Origin: Coprinellus micaceus
Taxonomy: Eukaryota; Basidiomycota; Agaricomycetes; Agaricales; Psathyrellaceae
Direction: 5' to 3'
Length of the DNA stretch: 64,000 bases
Assembly (NCBI GenBank): GCA_951394405.1
Contig: OX596334.1
Span: 1,364,001-1,428,000 of the forward strand
Shown here: piece after piece, positions 1 through 11,298 of the stretch
Layout of the letters: the number at the start of each line of letters is the position of its first letter
Position numbering within the stretch: position 1 is the first letter of the stretch
The notes under the pieces: generated by a model
Databases searched by the model: none
What the model saw: only the letters and a program-made list of their open reading frames with translations
What the model was told of the DNA's origin: nothing
Made by a program: the position numbers and the translations under genes

Positions 1-1
1 G

Positions 2-1144
2 TTGATGAAGACGGGTGAAAGTCTGGTTTACATCCTCTCCCGACACTTTCCGAATTTGAGGTTGTTCGAGCTGCCTCGCCTGACAGCGAACCAACACTGG
101 ACCGCGCTTTCCTCGAAACTCCAAGACGCGGTTTACGACTTCCTACGGCGGCATGCACATGGATCGCTACAGGAACTGTCGGTATCCACACGCTTTCCCC
201 TAGAGTTCATCAGACACTGCCCTACCATCACGAAGCTGGAGTACAGGATTATCGGATACGACCAGGGCACTGAATCTGTCGATTTGCTGAGGATGCACGG
301 GTCCCAGAACCCTGGCCCTGTTTCTCTAAAAGAACTTGCCATCTTGGACACATCTAGTTGGGGTTCGGGCGCGACAAGCATCGCGAAGCGCTTCACCGAG
401 CCTGGCAATGAACCATGTGTCAGTTTGAAGGAGCTGGAAAGCTTGGCGTACTATGGGAACAACGGGGACTGGTCGAACCTTCGCGTCCTACTCGCTTCTT
501 GTGCAGCGACCCTATCTTCCCTAAAGATAATCGTATCAGATCGTAGTGAGTACCCCCCAATCCTGGGCCGTATTCCGTTTCGTGATAGCGAGCTTATAAC
601 GATTTCAGTAAACGGCCCAAAGCTCGATCTATCGGCACTCCGTCGACTCAAGCACCTTACGCTCTCACTCAACCGGATGAGCTCGGGTGCTGGTACCTTG
701 TCGTGGATCTCCAGCACCATCAAGGACCTCTACGGTCCCCCGAACACCACATCAGCTAGGCTTCCGCCGCTCCAAACTCTCGAGATCGTCGTAAAGGCTC
801 TTGGGCGGACGGCCAAGGAGAACGTACGAGACATGGGGCAGGGGTGGATTGCGTCCACAATAGGATCACTTCGGAAGGCGGGGTCTGTATCGACTGAAGG
901 TCCCTCTAGGAGACCCTGGAATTTGAAGGAGTTCAGAGTCGTGGTGTGCGTCGAGAGATTCGTAGCCTACACTGGCCCGACCATCGAGGAACAAGGCGTG
1001 CTCGTTTCCAACCTGAGGGAACTTGTAGTGGATTCCCTGTCGAGATTTAGTCCTCCTGTGGCAGTAGACGTCAAATTGGTCAGGGACGAGTTTTATCGAT
1101 GGCTCCGCTACCCTTCCATACCTAGGGCGCCCTTCCATTATTGA
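2..1144 (+). CDS. F-box/leucine-rich-type protein, 5' end outside window
   Basis: C-terminal part of a protein closely related to the complete gene at 6065-7526; both share runs such as FIRHCPTITKLEYR/LIKHCPTIAKLEYR and LDLSALRRL/LDLHALRRL. The N-terminal F-box present in the paralog lies upstream of the window. An intron at 546-608 (63 bases, GTGAGT...TTTCAG) is inferred: it has no stop and keeps frame, so the region reads open through it, but removing it restores alignment with the paralog, which has an intron at the same place. Spliced, the part seen gives 359 residues and ends at a TGA at 1142-1144. Proteins of this kind usually act as substrate receptors of SCF ubiquitin ligases; that role is inferred from the paralog's F-box. 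Confidence 0.75.
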   Translation: MMKTGESLVYILSRHFPNLRLFELPRLTANQHWTALSSKLQDAVYDFLRRHAHGSLQELSVSTRFPLEFIRHCPTITKLEYRIIGYDQGTESVDLLRMHGSQNPGPVSLKELAILDTSSWGSGATSIAKRFTEPGNEPCVSLKELESLAYYGNNGDWSNLRVLLASCAATLSSLKIIVSDRSEYPPILGRIPFRDSELITISVNGPKLDLSALRRLKHLTLSLNRMSSGAGTLSWISSTIKDLYGPPNTTSARLPPLQTLEIVVKALGRTAKENVRDMGQGWIASTIGSLRKAGSVSTEGPSRRPWNLKEFRVVVCVERFVAYTGPTIEEQGVLVSNLRELVVDSLSRFSPPVAVDVKLVRDEFYRWLRYPSIPRAPFHY

Positions 1145-1425
1145 CCGGATTCTGAGAGCGAATTTTCGAGGCAAGCCGTGTCATTATTATCCCAGAAATA
1201 TATGGACAGGTGGTGATAAATGATCAGATCTTTATGAAGTGATAAGTATGGCGGAAGGCATGACGTTGGGGGCTGAATTTAGGGATGCCGCTCGGTCCCC
1301 CAGTGTTCCATATGCGGGAGGGAACTTCGAGGGTAGGATATGTCCAGGAGTACCTGAGCTAATTCGCGCGGCCGTGCCCGGTAGCATCAGCGAGAGTTTT
1401 AAGCTCGCATTTGGGAGGACTCACC

Positions 1426-3731
1426 CTATTGCACCCTCGACACACACCGTACGAGCTCAAACCGCCCTTCATTACGGTCCCTTTGAATCATCGCCACCAC
1501 ACAGACCTTCTTTCCGCCAAACTCACAGATATCCTCCACGATCCGCGCCCCTGCGTCTACCTCCTCCTTGGTGAATACGTTTAGCATCGCTCGAACGCGG
1601 GCATCGAAGTAGAAGCTTCGGAATCGCCTCGGGTTGCTTGGATTTATCTCCCGCAGGTTGACATAGCCCTCAATGGAACGGATTACGAAGGTCGGGTCGA
1701 CGGCCAAGCCCAGGAGTTCCAGCACACGAGGGGCGGCGGCAATCTTGGTTCCAACATCTGGGTACAACCTCACACTCGTGTCGATTGCGGCTTCCGCTCT
1801 GCGAGTGGCGAGCTCCGCTTGCCATAGTCGTGTCGATAGGCTGTAGTGGGGTTGATCATCGCTTTCATCTATTTTATAAAGGGGAGGGGCATTTATGTCA
1901 ATGTTGGAGTCCGGCTTACGCACCAGTATGGTTCTTGGACAGCCGGGCAGAGGAAAGGACCTCACCTTGAAGTAAATGTTCGCGAGCAGATGGGCACTCC
2001 TTCTGGTGGAGATTTTTCCAATCCTCTCTTTGACATTTAAATGAGCAATATAGTACGGCCCGACAGCTTGAGCACACTCGGGAGTGTTCAAAGAGCCTGC
2101 GGTCACCTGTGCACTGTAAAATGTTTGGAAGAACAACAGTCGGTCTCGGTCAACAGGCCCGACGGAGTGGAGTTGGGCAGTAAGGTTGATATAACTTACA
2201 CGGAGATTGTCGCATATGTAGAGAACGTCCTCTCTCCTATAGGAGGCAGCTGACATGGAATCGTGGGCGAGGGCCGACCAATACGGTCGATGCCCAGGAG
2301 TGGGGATAAACTCGGCGCTACTCCACTCCTCGCCTCGCGTTTCTTCAAACCTCGTGTATATCGATCGAGGCGCTGTCGGTGAGATGTGACATTGATGCTG
2401 CACGATGCTGACTAGGTGGTAACCTGTTTTCATCCCCCTTGGGTGACCGGATTCTAATGCATCTATAGCAATCTCCAAGTAACCACCCCACACCATACCT
2501 TGCAGTGCTTGGGCTGACAACTTCCAGTGGGCTGCAGAGTGGTTTCGGTGTCGAAGGATGAGCTGTTGGGCGAGTCCGGTCAAGTCGAAGAATTCAGATC
2601 GTTCGTCCGAGTCTTTCTTAGATTCACAATGGGAAAGCCAGTTGCCGATGGCTCCTGTGCAGATCTCGAAGAAGCCAGACTTGAACAACCGTTTCGAGAC
2701 TGCGTGGCTGCAATCGCAGAGCTTCCGAACGACTTCCAAGCTTTGCTTGATGTACACAAGCATGGTTCCCGTCGGAGAATACCCTACGAACCGGCCTTGG
2801 ATTAACTTGTACTCGACTGTACCCTTCCTGAGTGCGGAGATATGCTTGAATCTGAGGGCGGCTGCATCGACAAATAGTTTCGGGAGGTGGTCGGAGCCGG
2901 AAAGCAGGTCGACGATTCGATGCCGGCTCCTCTCATCCGAGAGAAGCTCCAACAAGAGCTCTACGATCGGGCACTCTCCAGGAGATGGCATCCCGCTATG
3001 TTGCCAGCCCATCGTAAGGAATGGCGCTGAATATAGACGGGGGTCTTCCGCCATCCACGCAGCAAGGGAGAAGTCGACGACCAAATCCACCGATAGTAAC
3101 AGGTGTTGCTTCAGGTCGGGCCAGCCGTGCTCCGAGTGAAGTACCCACCAAAGCGATTCGCAGGGCTTTGTTGGATCGCCAAGGTAGATGGTCGCGCTGG
3201 CGTCCTGGAGAGGAAATGTTGCCGTTTGGAAGTAGTTAAACCAGGCGAGAATCTGGTCGAGGTGAGGAGCGAGCTTCTGCGTCGTTTTTTCACGGAGATG
3301 GAGTGGGCAGTGCCTCAGGATGGAGGAGAATGCATCGGTCGCGCAATATAATGCGGTTTTGCACAAGGTTTCTTGGGAATGTAGATGCTCTACAAACTCC
3401 TCCTTGGTTGGGGTATAGGTTTCCGTCCAGGTAAGAGAAAGGAACTTGTCCAGGTGAAGGTGGTGCAGGATAACATCGACCAAGTCCAAGGTGTAGTTTG
3501 CCTGTGTGGCGTAGCTGAAAGCAAGCACGACAGACGCGAGGTCAGAGTTCTCAGCCCGTGCATTGGCCAAAATCTAGGCGAAGTATTAGCCCCCTCTCGG
3601 AGCTGTGCGCAGGAGACTGCGCACGTTCTGAGGTATTTTCTTTGTTTTTATCTGGGAACACGGAATTGTTATGAATCTGTTCGGAGGGAAACTTCGGGAC
3701 GGCTCACGTCACGGTTGGCACGAGAAAGCAT
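1426..3731 (-). CDS. MYND-type zinc-finger protein M1 (about 662 aa)
   Basis: Exons, in order of transcription: 3731-3708, 3573-2200, 2113-1966, 1868-1426. A large helical region of unknown function leads to a CDNL motif, then a 148-base exon encodes a MYND finger (CSSC...YCSFKCQREDW...HQKEC), then a conserved tail (HYSLSTRLWQAEL...). The stretch 1426-3570 is open without splicing, but in that frame the finger is lost; only splicing out 2114-2199 and 1869-1965 reveals it. The first exon (8 codons) is inferred because M2 and M3 also have a tiny first exon followed by an intron of about 135-150 bases; it is the least certain part. MYND fingers bind proline-rich partner peptides. Cellular role unknown. 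The gene runs opposite to the dehydrogenase at 4544. Confidence 0.8.
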
Positions 3732-4457
3732 GGTACCAGTCGTCGGGCCTTTGCAACACAGCTATTGGGAGGTATACCAGGTCAATCGGATGATAATAAG
3801 CATTTCTCAAGCACCTACTTGGTTAGGTGGGGAGTTAACTCACTATCCGTGAGCTAGTTGCAGGACAGACTCGGAGCTGCCAGGTCACGGTGGAAGCGCC
3901 TGAGCCCCTTGTGCGTGACAGGCCGTCACGGTCATGCAGTGTGACCCACCTGTGTCAAACGTCACGGTCGTCTTCGTCGCTGGTCGCGATGAGCGAGGCT
4001 CCTGAGCATCGACCACCACGTCTCGCAAGCAATGAACGCGTCGTTATTTCATAACTTCTCTCTCGCCAATTTGGGTCTGTGTCACCGGATCCTACTCCAA
4101 GCAAACACGTTCTAGACGCCGAGCGCCCATCGAAGCCTGGCCAACCCTTCTCCCGAGCCTGGCGCCTGCCCAAGCCTTTCAAATGGACAAGACTGCGAGC
4201 CCGTGCTGTCCGAGTCGCATCCGCGTTCAAACGGAGGTGCCATTCAACACGTATCGCCCGGAGAGCCCGACGGACGGATATCGCATACACAAGCTTCGAA
4301 ACAGGAGCCCGAGATATGAAATTCGACCAGACTGCCTTGCTTTCATCGTATTGACACTACGTCCGGATAAACGGATACCAGTGGGGTCTAGAACGGTCAC
4401 CTCGAGGCGATTATGCAAACGGGATGCCCGTGCGTCATTGTCAAGTCTTCAAGGGAC

Positions 4458-4464
4458 ATATATA
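4458..4464 (+). promoter_or_regulatory. TATA box of the dehydrogenase gene
   Basis: ATATATA lies about 80 bases before the ATG at 4544, a normal distance for a fungal core promoter. The rest of 3732-4457, between two divergent genes, shows no gene I can support. Confidence 0.45.
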
Positions 4465-4543
4465 CCAAGTCTGGTCCAAACCTGGTCGCTTCGGTTCACA
4501 CCCTCGCTATACAACCGACTACACCATTCAACGCCAACCTAGG

Positions 4544-5694
4544 ATGCCTCCTCTACGACAAGCCCGCTCCTCTAACGTCTCGTCTCTGTCTACCTCACCT
4601 TCGACCGTTCCCACCATCGTTGTCTTCGGTGCAACTTCTGGCATCGGAGAACACGTTGCCAAACTCTTCGCGCAGGATACCGAGGGAAGGGCGAGGATTG
4701 TCCTTGTAGGGCGGAACGAAGAGGCGGCCAAACGTATCATCGAGAGCCTACCCAAGCAAGAATCGAGCGATGAAGGCTCAGGGGAGAGAGGCAGCTACGA
4801 CTTCATCTCTTGTGACGTCACGCTAATGAAGAACATACGAGCGTTTACTGAAGAGCTAAAGGAGAAAGGGGTGCAGAAGATCAACTACCTTGTCTTGAGC
4901 GCGGGCGTGTTTGGCTTCAGTGGGAGGGAGGAGACGGAGGATGGGTTAGATAGGAAGCTCGTTTCGAGGTTTTATTCGAGGTACGATCTATATCCACCCC
5001 AAGGCCGATATGGGTGATGCTAAGATCAAAGTTAGATTTGCTATCGTCCAAGCACTTCTTCCGATGTTGCATGAAGCGGTCTCACGAGGAGAGGATGCGA
5101 GCGTCTTGACCGTCCTCGGGGCAGGACAATCTGGCAGTCAGTACTTACCGTTGTATACTCGGACCTTCGAGTTCAACCTAACTTTGGAACACAACAGGCA
5201 AGGTCGACTTCGCAAACCTCGGCCTCAAATCGCGCTACGCCGGTTGGAAAGCCATGCTAGAGACTTGTGGTTACAACGACCTCATGATTCAGGCTTACGC
5301 CTCCCGCAACCCACGCATCGCGTTCACTCACATTCACCCAGGAGCAGTGGATACCGGGGTATATCATTTCCAGAACCCCGTCGTGAACTTTGTCGTACGC
5401 GGGTTGGGGTGGCCAGTGTTGCGAATGGTTACGACCCGTCCGCAAGACTGTGCTGAGTGGATGGTCTATTCGCTGTTGGAAGGGGCTCGGGCTGTGAAGT
5501 CACAGGGTGAGCGGAGCCAGGAAGGTGGGGAGACTACAGGGGGCGGGGAGGAGAACATGTTTCGACGCGGCCCTCATGCGGACGACATTGGGATGAAGAA
5601 CTTCACGGCGGCGAGCGACGAAGAGAAGGAGGAGTTTTGGAAGCACTGTGTCGATGCGTGTCAGGGAGCGTTGGCGGAGGAGCCGAGGGCATAG
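4544..5694 (+). CDS. short-chain dehydrogenase/reductase (344 aa)
   Basis: Exons 4544-4980, 5036-5136 and 5198-5694; all joins keep frame. The N-terminal half has the nucleotide-binding signature GATSGIG after a beta strand (TIVVFGATSGIG), then the second-strand motif VGRN and the LSAG motif. After the introns come VQALLPML, the YNDLM segment and HIHPGAVDT. This matches an atypical fungal SDR group in which YNDLM stands where classical members have YxxxK, so catalytic chemistry cannot be assumed. The second acceptor was chosen because it joins the conserved text LGAG...VDFANLGLKSRY. An upstream ATG at 4424 is in frame but precedes the TATA box, so 4544 is preferred. Substrate unknown. Confidence 0.85.
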
Positions 5695-6010
5695 ATTGTG
5701 TCCCCACTCTCGGGATGCACGATAATTGGAGACCCTGCTCCATCCGAATCTAGGGGGAATTGTTGAATCGCGACTGATGTTGGATGCGGTGTCTGATAAG
5801 GACCCCCGTTGGTTGTTGTTCGACTGCTGTGAGTTGATCTCATCGACTCATACATACGTCTCGTCTAATCTCAGCTCACTGTTGTGTTACATACTCGCCA
5901 GAAGATTAATGGAATAGTACACCGCCTTGTGTCACTTTTAGTTGAAACCCAACGTCTGGTTCCGAATAGTCAGCTCAGCCAAGCAGATGCCTACCACAGA
6001 GCCTTTCCAC

Positions 6011-6017
6011 TTATATG
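6011..6017 (+). promoter_or_regulatory. TATA-like element of the F-box gene
   Basis: TTATATG about 50 bases before the chosen ATG at 6065. It argues against using the earlier in-frame ATG at 5987, which lies upstream of it. Confidence 0.35.
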
Positions 6018-6064
6018 GGCAGCGCATGCTACCGATTCCTACCCCCCGACCCCTCTCACCCATC

Positions 6065-7526
6065 ATGCCCTTCTCCCTCAGACGTCTCGCCAGCGCTCTT
6101 CGCCTTCCCAGCCGGAATGAACCTAACCCGGTGCTATCAGTCGGGTGGAACGATCTACCAGAGGACATATTCAACCTCATAATCAAAGACTACCTCGATT
6201 TCGATCAAGTTGCCCTGGCATCGCTCTCGCAAACGTGCCGAGCATACGCTATGTTCTGCCGCCCCCACCTCCTGCGCACGGTCTGCATTACGGGCGCGCC
6301 GTACGATAAGACTGCCAAGAAGTCGTGCTCCCAGATCGAGCAACTCAAGCACGAGCTGAAACGGCGCCCGCAGCTGTGCAGCACCATTGGCACCCTTCGC
6401 ATCATCAACACCGACCGCCAAATGCAACTCCAGACACCAGGGCCACGGCCATCGCTTACGAAGGACGGCGAAAGTCTGCTCTTCATCCTCTCGCAAACCT
6501 TTCCCCATCTCAGAACATTCGAACTGCCCCTTCTCGAGCGGGAGTACCAATGGTCTGAGTTATCAGTAAAGCTTCAAGACACCATTTGCTCCTTCCTCCA
6601 GCGCCATCCGTTGCAGGAGCTTTCGATGACGACACACTATCCGTTTCAGCTCATCAAGCATTGCCCTACCATTGCAAAGCTGGAATATAGGGTTTACGAA
6701 CACCGTCCGACGAGCCTCGACTCCGTCAACGAGGCGCTGTTGGGGATGCACAGGTCACAGAGCGCCCGCCCAGTCAGTCCGAGAGAACTCGTGATTCAAG
6801 ACCCTGTTAACCAGGCTGCCAACGTCACGAAGCACCTCATCCAATGGATGACCTGCATCGACTTGAATAAGTTAGAAAAAATAACGTACTACGGAAACGA
6901 CAAGCCCGGGTCTCAGCTTCCTGCCCTCTTGGATCATTGTTCTGAGTCCCTCTCCTCCCTCAACGTCTACGCATCCCATAATCACGGTGAGTCCCAAATC
7001 ACTCATTCCCAGGATCCTCTTCAGCTGACGAAACATAGTGGACGCCCCGAAGCTAGATCTGCACGCTCTCCGTCGACTCACGCATCTAACTCTGTCGGTT
7101 GACAGGAGGAGGCAGGGACCTTTCGCGCTCTCCTGGGTAGTTGACATCATCAAGCTCCTTTTGAACGACAATGCCAATGCTCCACCGCTCAAAAGACTTG
7201 AAATCGTTATCAGAAGCTCGCCTCGGACAATCGAGGAGAATATAAGGGAGATGAGCTACGGGTGGCATGGCCTGACCGGGTCGCTTCGGGACGCTCCGAT
7301 GAGACGCTCACGTAACTGGAACCTGAAAGAACTCGCAATCGTGGTGTGCACTGAGGAGCAAGGTTTCGGCGACCTGGATTCGCAGGTCATTCTCAACGGC
7401 TTGAGGCGTCACCTCATACCTCTTCTCCAGTTCGATCGCTCCGTGACCGTAGATGTGCAGCTGGTCAAGGATACTTACCATAGATGGTTGCGTTTCCCTT
7501 CGTTTGGACAAGCTCCGCTTCATTGA
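6065..7526 (+). CDS. F-box/leucine-rich-type protein (469 aa)
   Basis: Exons 6065-6986 and 7039-7526, joined in frame as HVDAPKLDL. Residues about 25-60 form an F-box (WNDLPEDIFNLIIKDYLDFDQVAL), followed by leucine-rich strand/helix units. It is a duplicate of the partial gene at 2-1144, with the same intron position; the two copies flank M1 and the dehydrogenase. The expected role is to recruit substrates to an SCF ubiquitin ligase; the substrate is unknown. F-box families of this kind are large and fast-changing in Agaricomycetes (general knowledge). The start at 6065 is chosen from the TATA-like element just upstream. Confidence 0.85.
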
Positions 7527-7966
7527 TAATTTGCTAGCTATAGCTTGCTATTCAGTGGCCAGGTTGTTGTTGTCTTTAGATTGTAACGTTGACACGATCG
7601 TCGTCGTTGACTATATCGAGATCCAGTACTAGTCCTACCGGGATAGACTTTGCCTTCGAACAACTAAGCCTTGGGGCTGCGAGGATCGTATACCTATTTC
7701 TTCTCTCTTTTTACCTAGGGGGTATCCAACTCAGTCGGCGGCTCGTTCAATCGCGAGTTGCCGATCTCGGCAAGCACGTGCACTTGCGGAGTTCAAAACG
7801 CGATCACGTGCACTTCACCCAGTTTGGACGACCTTGGAGAGCCTTGGAGCCACTGTTCCTCTGTGAACCCGGAGAGAAGCCATTCGGGTGCAATTCGTTC
7901 AGCTTTCTTTTCTACCTTTGCCATCTCACCCCCACGCCGCGTACATCTCCCCTTTCTTGCGGCCCA

Positions 7967-10211
7967 ATGTCCCAAATCTACACACCAGAGTGTCCAGGGC
8001 TAGACAAGGAGCGCTTATCCGTGGAGAGGAATATCGGAGAGTATCTAGAGGCCGCAAGCGCGAGTTCTGTGGCAAAGGCGTTCACAAACACCCGAATCGA
8101 CAAGGCGACCCCCAAGCCCTTGCAGAATCCAGATCGTTACAACACGAAGGAAAAACGCTGGGTGGATATCAAGCCAACAACGAGCGGAGAGGGCGAAAAG
8201 CCGACCCGGGATGAGCTCCGCGATGGGGTCTTCAAGATTTTGGTAGATTTTATGCAGAGTGTCGCGTCGAATGCGCAACGCAAGGGACGCCAGGTTGTCG
8301 ATTCGCATGACATGTGGATGCAACACAAGCACACCAAAGGTGGCGAGTACGTTCACTCGTCCCCGGACATCACGATCACAGGAGTCGTTCGAGATGGTTG
8401 CTCTTTCGAAGCGCCGGTCGACGGTGACACAGGCTTCGCCAATATGGTTACATGTATCGAAATCAGAACAGACTCGGAGACCAACGACTGGACGCGCGAG
8501 AGCGTGATCGCTCAGATGGGCACTCACGCAAAGTATGTTCACAAAACCACGGTGAATTTTAATAGTAGGACTAACTGTCAAAATAGGCAAGCCTTTATCC
8601 ACCAACCCAACCGAATTTTCTTCCGGGGACTCTGGATCACGGAGAACCATGTCCGACTCTTCCACTTCGATCGCGCAGGGTGCCAATACAGCGAGGTGAT
8701 CGACTACCACAAGTCTCCCAAGCTCTTCATCAAGATATTCCTTGGCCTCACTAGTGTCAAGGAGGAAGATATTGGCTTTGATACAAGTATCAAGTTCACC
8801 TTTAGCGACGGCAGGAAAGCTGGGGGCCATGTCCTAGCCCATGATGGGAGAAAATTTGCGCGGTACCCATTGGTGAAGACGAAGCCCATCTACCTTATTC
8901 CGCATCTCCAGGGACGCGGAGCAACGTGCTGGCTGGTCGAAGACCGGAGGAGAAAGAGAAATTTAGTTGTGAAGGACTCTTGGGAATATGGCTGGGAGGA
9001 GTCGTACATACCCTCCGAATCTGACCTCCTCAAGAAGGCGGTTGGACTCACCGGGGTCATGCAACTCGTAGGCTCTGAGGACAGGCGCAAGAATATCGGC
9101 ACCTTCCGCATGCCTTGCGTTGGGGCCCGGACTCTTAGTGTCACGTTCCAGTGGCGAATAGTCACGGAGGCCTACGGAAAGGATATTGGCCATTTCACAT
9201 CCGAGAAGATTCTATTTGGGGCGATGCGAGATGCAGTTGCAGGCACGTAAATAATACTGGCGGTGCTCGTAGTATGACTGACCTTCCCCTCAGCACATAT
9301 GACCCTAGCGCTGGGTAAGCAGAGTGCCCTCCTCCACCGAGACATATCTCGCCGCAATATCCTCCTCGGAGGGGATGGGGCAGAGCGCGGTTGGCGGGGA
9401 GTGGTGATCGACTTGGATAAGTCGTGGAATGTGCACGAAATATCTACATCGGACGTGGCTGGATATGAGGTGGTACGTACTTGGTTACAGTGGACGCAGC
9501 TAGAGGCAGCGAAGCTAACTCACATTTTAGGGGACCAGAATGTACAAGTCCATCTCCATCCTGCGAGGTGGCGGAGGCGAAAACCAAGGCTACAGGGAGT
9601 TCGGATGGCACGACTGCTACGACGACATGGAGTCTGTCTTTTACGTGCTAGTCGACGTCATGCTAGAGAAGAGGCTTACCTGGGAAGGTGGCGAATGGGC
9701 TTACGGGAAGAAAGAGGAGATGCCTCAAATTATCCAGGAGTGGGCAAACGACGACGAGAAGGAGGCCATGAGAAGCAAGGTAAAATTCTTCACACCCCAG
9801 GAGCTAGACCTCGACGCTATGGGTCTCGGGCACTTCTGGAGTCCGGCCGCTCGAACCCTCCTCACATCGCTCTTCAAATCCATCAGAAGGATCGCCAAGC
9901 TGAAGAGCTGCTACTGGAAGACGGGGCGAGACCTGGCTATCGAATCGCACTACGAGCTCTGCGAGCGTGACAACCTCGAAGAATACTACGCAGAAATCCT
10001 CGCGCTCCTCGACACGGCAATCGAAGATGCTACCGATCAGCCCGGTCCTTCCGCTCCGTCTACCCCAGCCCGAACGCCTTTCTCGCCCGCCAACATGAAC
10101 ACGCCAGGTGGTCGAGAGATAAAAAGACGGTTCCGAGAAGAGGCGTGCGTCGCCGGTCCCAGTCCCAAGAGGGGAAGGAGAACGTCCGACGATGCGTCGG
10201 AGGACAGATAG
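7967..10211 (+). CDS. FunK1-type protein kinase (693 aa)
   Basis: Exons 7967-8532, 8587-9242, 9294-9472 and 9531-10211 join to 694 codons. A long N-terminal region precedes a kinase domain with a candidate beta-3 lysine (LVVKDSW), the catalytic loop HRDISRRNIL, and DLD in place of DFG, as FunK1 kinases commonly vary it. Then come GTRMYKSI and HDCYDDMESVFYVL, hallmarks of the family. The C-terminus is a basic, proline- and serine-rich tail (KRGRRTSDD). The first intron (54 bases) is in frame and stop-free. The second only keeps frame if its donor is GC (CAG|GCACGT at 9243). FunK1 kinases are expanded in multicellular basidiomycetes; targets are unknown. Confidence 0.88.
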
Positions 10212-10590
10212 ATAACCTGGACGTATTATGTCTTCCAAGTTTCGTATTTATGTTCCCTCCCTTTCTACGATAATTACCTGCTTTGGCGATGGCACCGACT
10301 GGCTGCCCTTGAGTATTGCACCGATAGCAGCTGAGGCATCCCGCGAGGATCACTTGGAGACCAACAAAGGGTATAGATTATACGCGCATTGGCACAGATG
10401 ACCAGTGCTAACGACCCGGAACCCGACTAATCAAAACCCTAGAAATCGTCCATAACCAAATTTGAATCTTGAAGCATCACACCGAATTTATGACCGCCCT
10501 GACAGACCATCCTCTAAGAAGTGTTGAACTTCTGGAAAGAGAATGGGGAACATGATATCAGTGGGGGTCGGAGAGCATCGAGAAGGATGC

Positions 10591-11179
10591 TCAGAGGTTG
10601 ATGTTGATCGGGGTGCAGCCAATGGCAATGACTCCATTCTGCATGGAGAATCAGGGATTAGCAATGACTCGTGAAACTGGTGCGGAAAGGTACTCACGAA
10701 GCTATTGTTGGTGCAGCAGACCGGTTGGGCAGAGCTAGAAAGGGGGGTCGCCAGTGAGCAAGGGTATGGGTAATGCAGACAGAAACCGCCATGCCGCTTA
10801 CCAGGAGTTGCCGGGCAGGCCAATGACGGAGATGGGGGAGCAAGTGACTAAATATAGAACAAAGGTTAATGCACTGGTTATCAACGACCTGGAAAAGGGC
10901 GAACGAACCTCCAACCTGGCCGGTGAGGGGCCCGACAAGGACGCCCAAGAGCGCGAGGAGTCCAGCAATGCCCGGGGATTTGGCCTATCCGTAGAACATC
11001 AGCCCAATTCACGAGGGGTTCAACGTTCCACTCACATCCTGGACGGAGTTGCAGCACTGAATCGGACCAGTGTTGCACTGGCTGGGAGGGTCAGTGCGGG
11101 CAACATGGCCGATGGCGCTGGCAGCAGCCATCATGGCGAAGAAGAGGACGGCGAGCACAGTGGTGATGCGGTGGAACAT
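10591..11179 (-). CDS. class I hydrophobin (116 aa)
   Basis: Five exons: 11179-11036, 10984-10909, 10847-10802, 10734-10698 and 10638-10591, all joins in frame. The product starts with a signal peptide (about residues 1-22, FHRITTVLAVLFFAMM) and carries the eight-cysteine hydrophobin pattern: QC, QCC, VTC, NSC, VCC, GC. The end, IAIGCTPININL, is typical. No single open frame covers it because the exons are 37-144 bases, so it is easily missed. Hydrophobins are secreted and self-assemble at air-water interfaces, coating aerial hyphae and fruiting bodies. Spacing between the cysteines fits class I. A TATA box lies about 112 bases upstream of the ATG. Confidence 0.95.
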
Positions 11180-11290
11180 GGTTGAGGAGGATGAAAGAGT
11201 TGGAGAGAGAAAAGTAGGCTTGGAGTCTGGAGAGCTGAGTAGTCGAGCTGGGGAACAGTTGACTGAGGAAAAGCTAGGTCTACACCATGG

Positions 11291-11298
11291 CTTTTATA
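11291..11298 (-). promoter_or_regulatory. TATA box of the hydrophobin gene
   Basis: TATAAAAG on the minus strand, about 112 bases upstream of the hydrophobin ATG; strong match, as expected for a highly expressed gene. Confidence 0.55.

Noticed and set aside
2558..3139. A 193-codon plus-strand frame
   Set aside because: Antisense to the long exon of M1 and without protein-like motifs.
8045..8830. A 261-codon minus-strand open frame
   Set aside because: It lies antisense to the FunK1 kinase, whose protein is recognisable; the minus frame has no family features.
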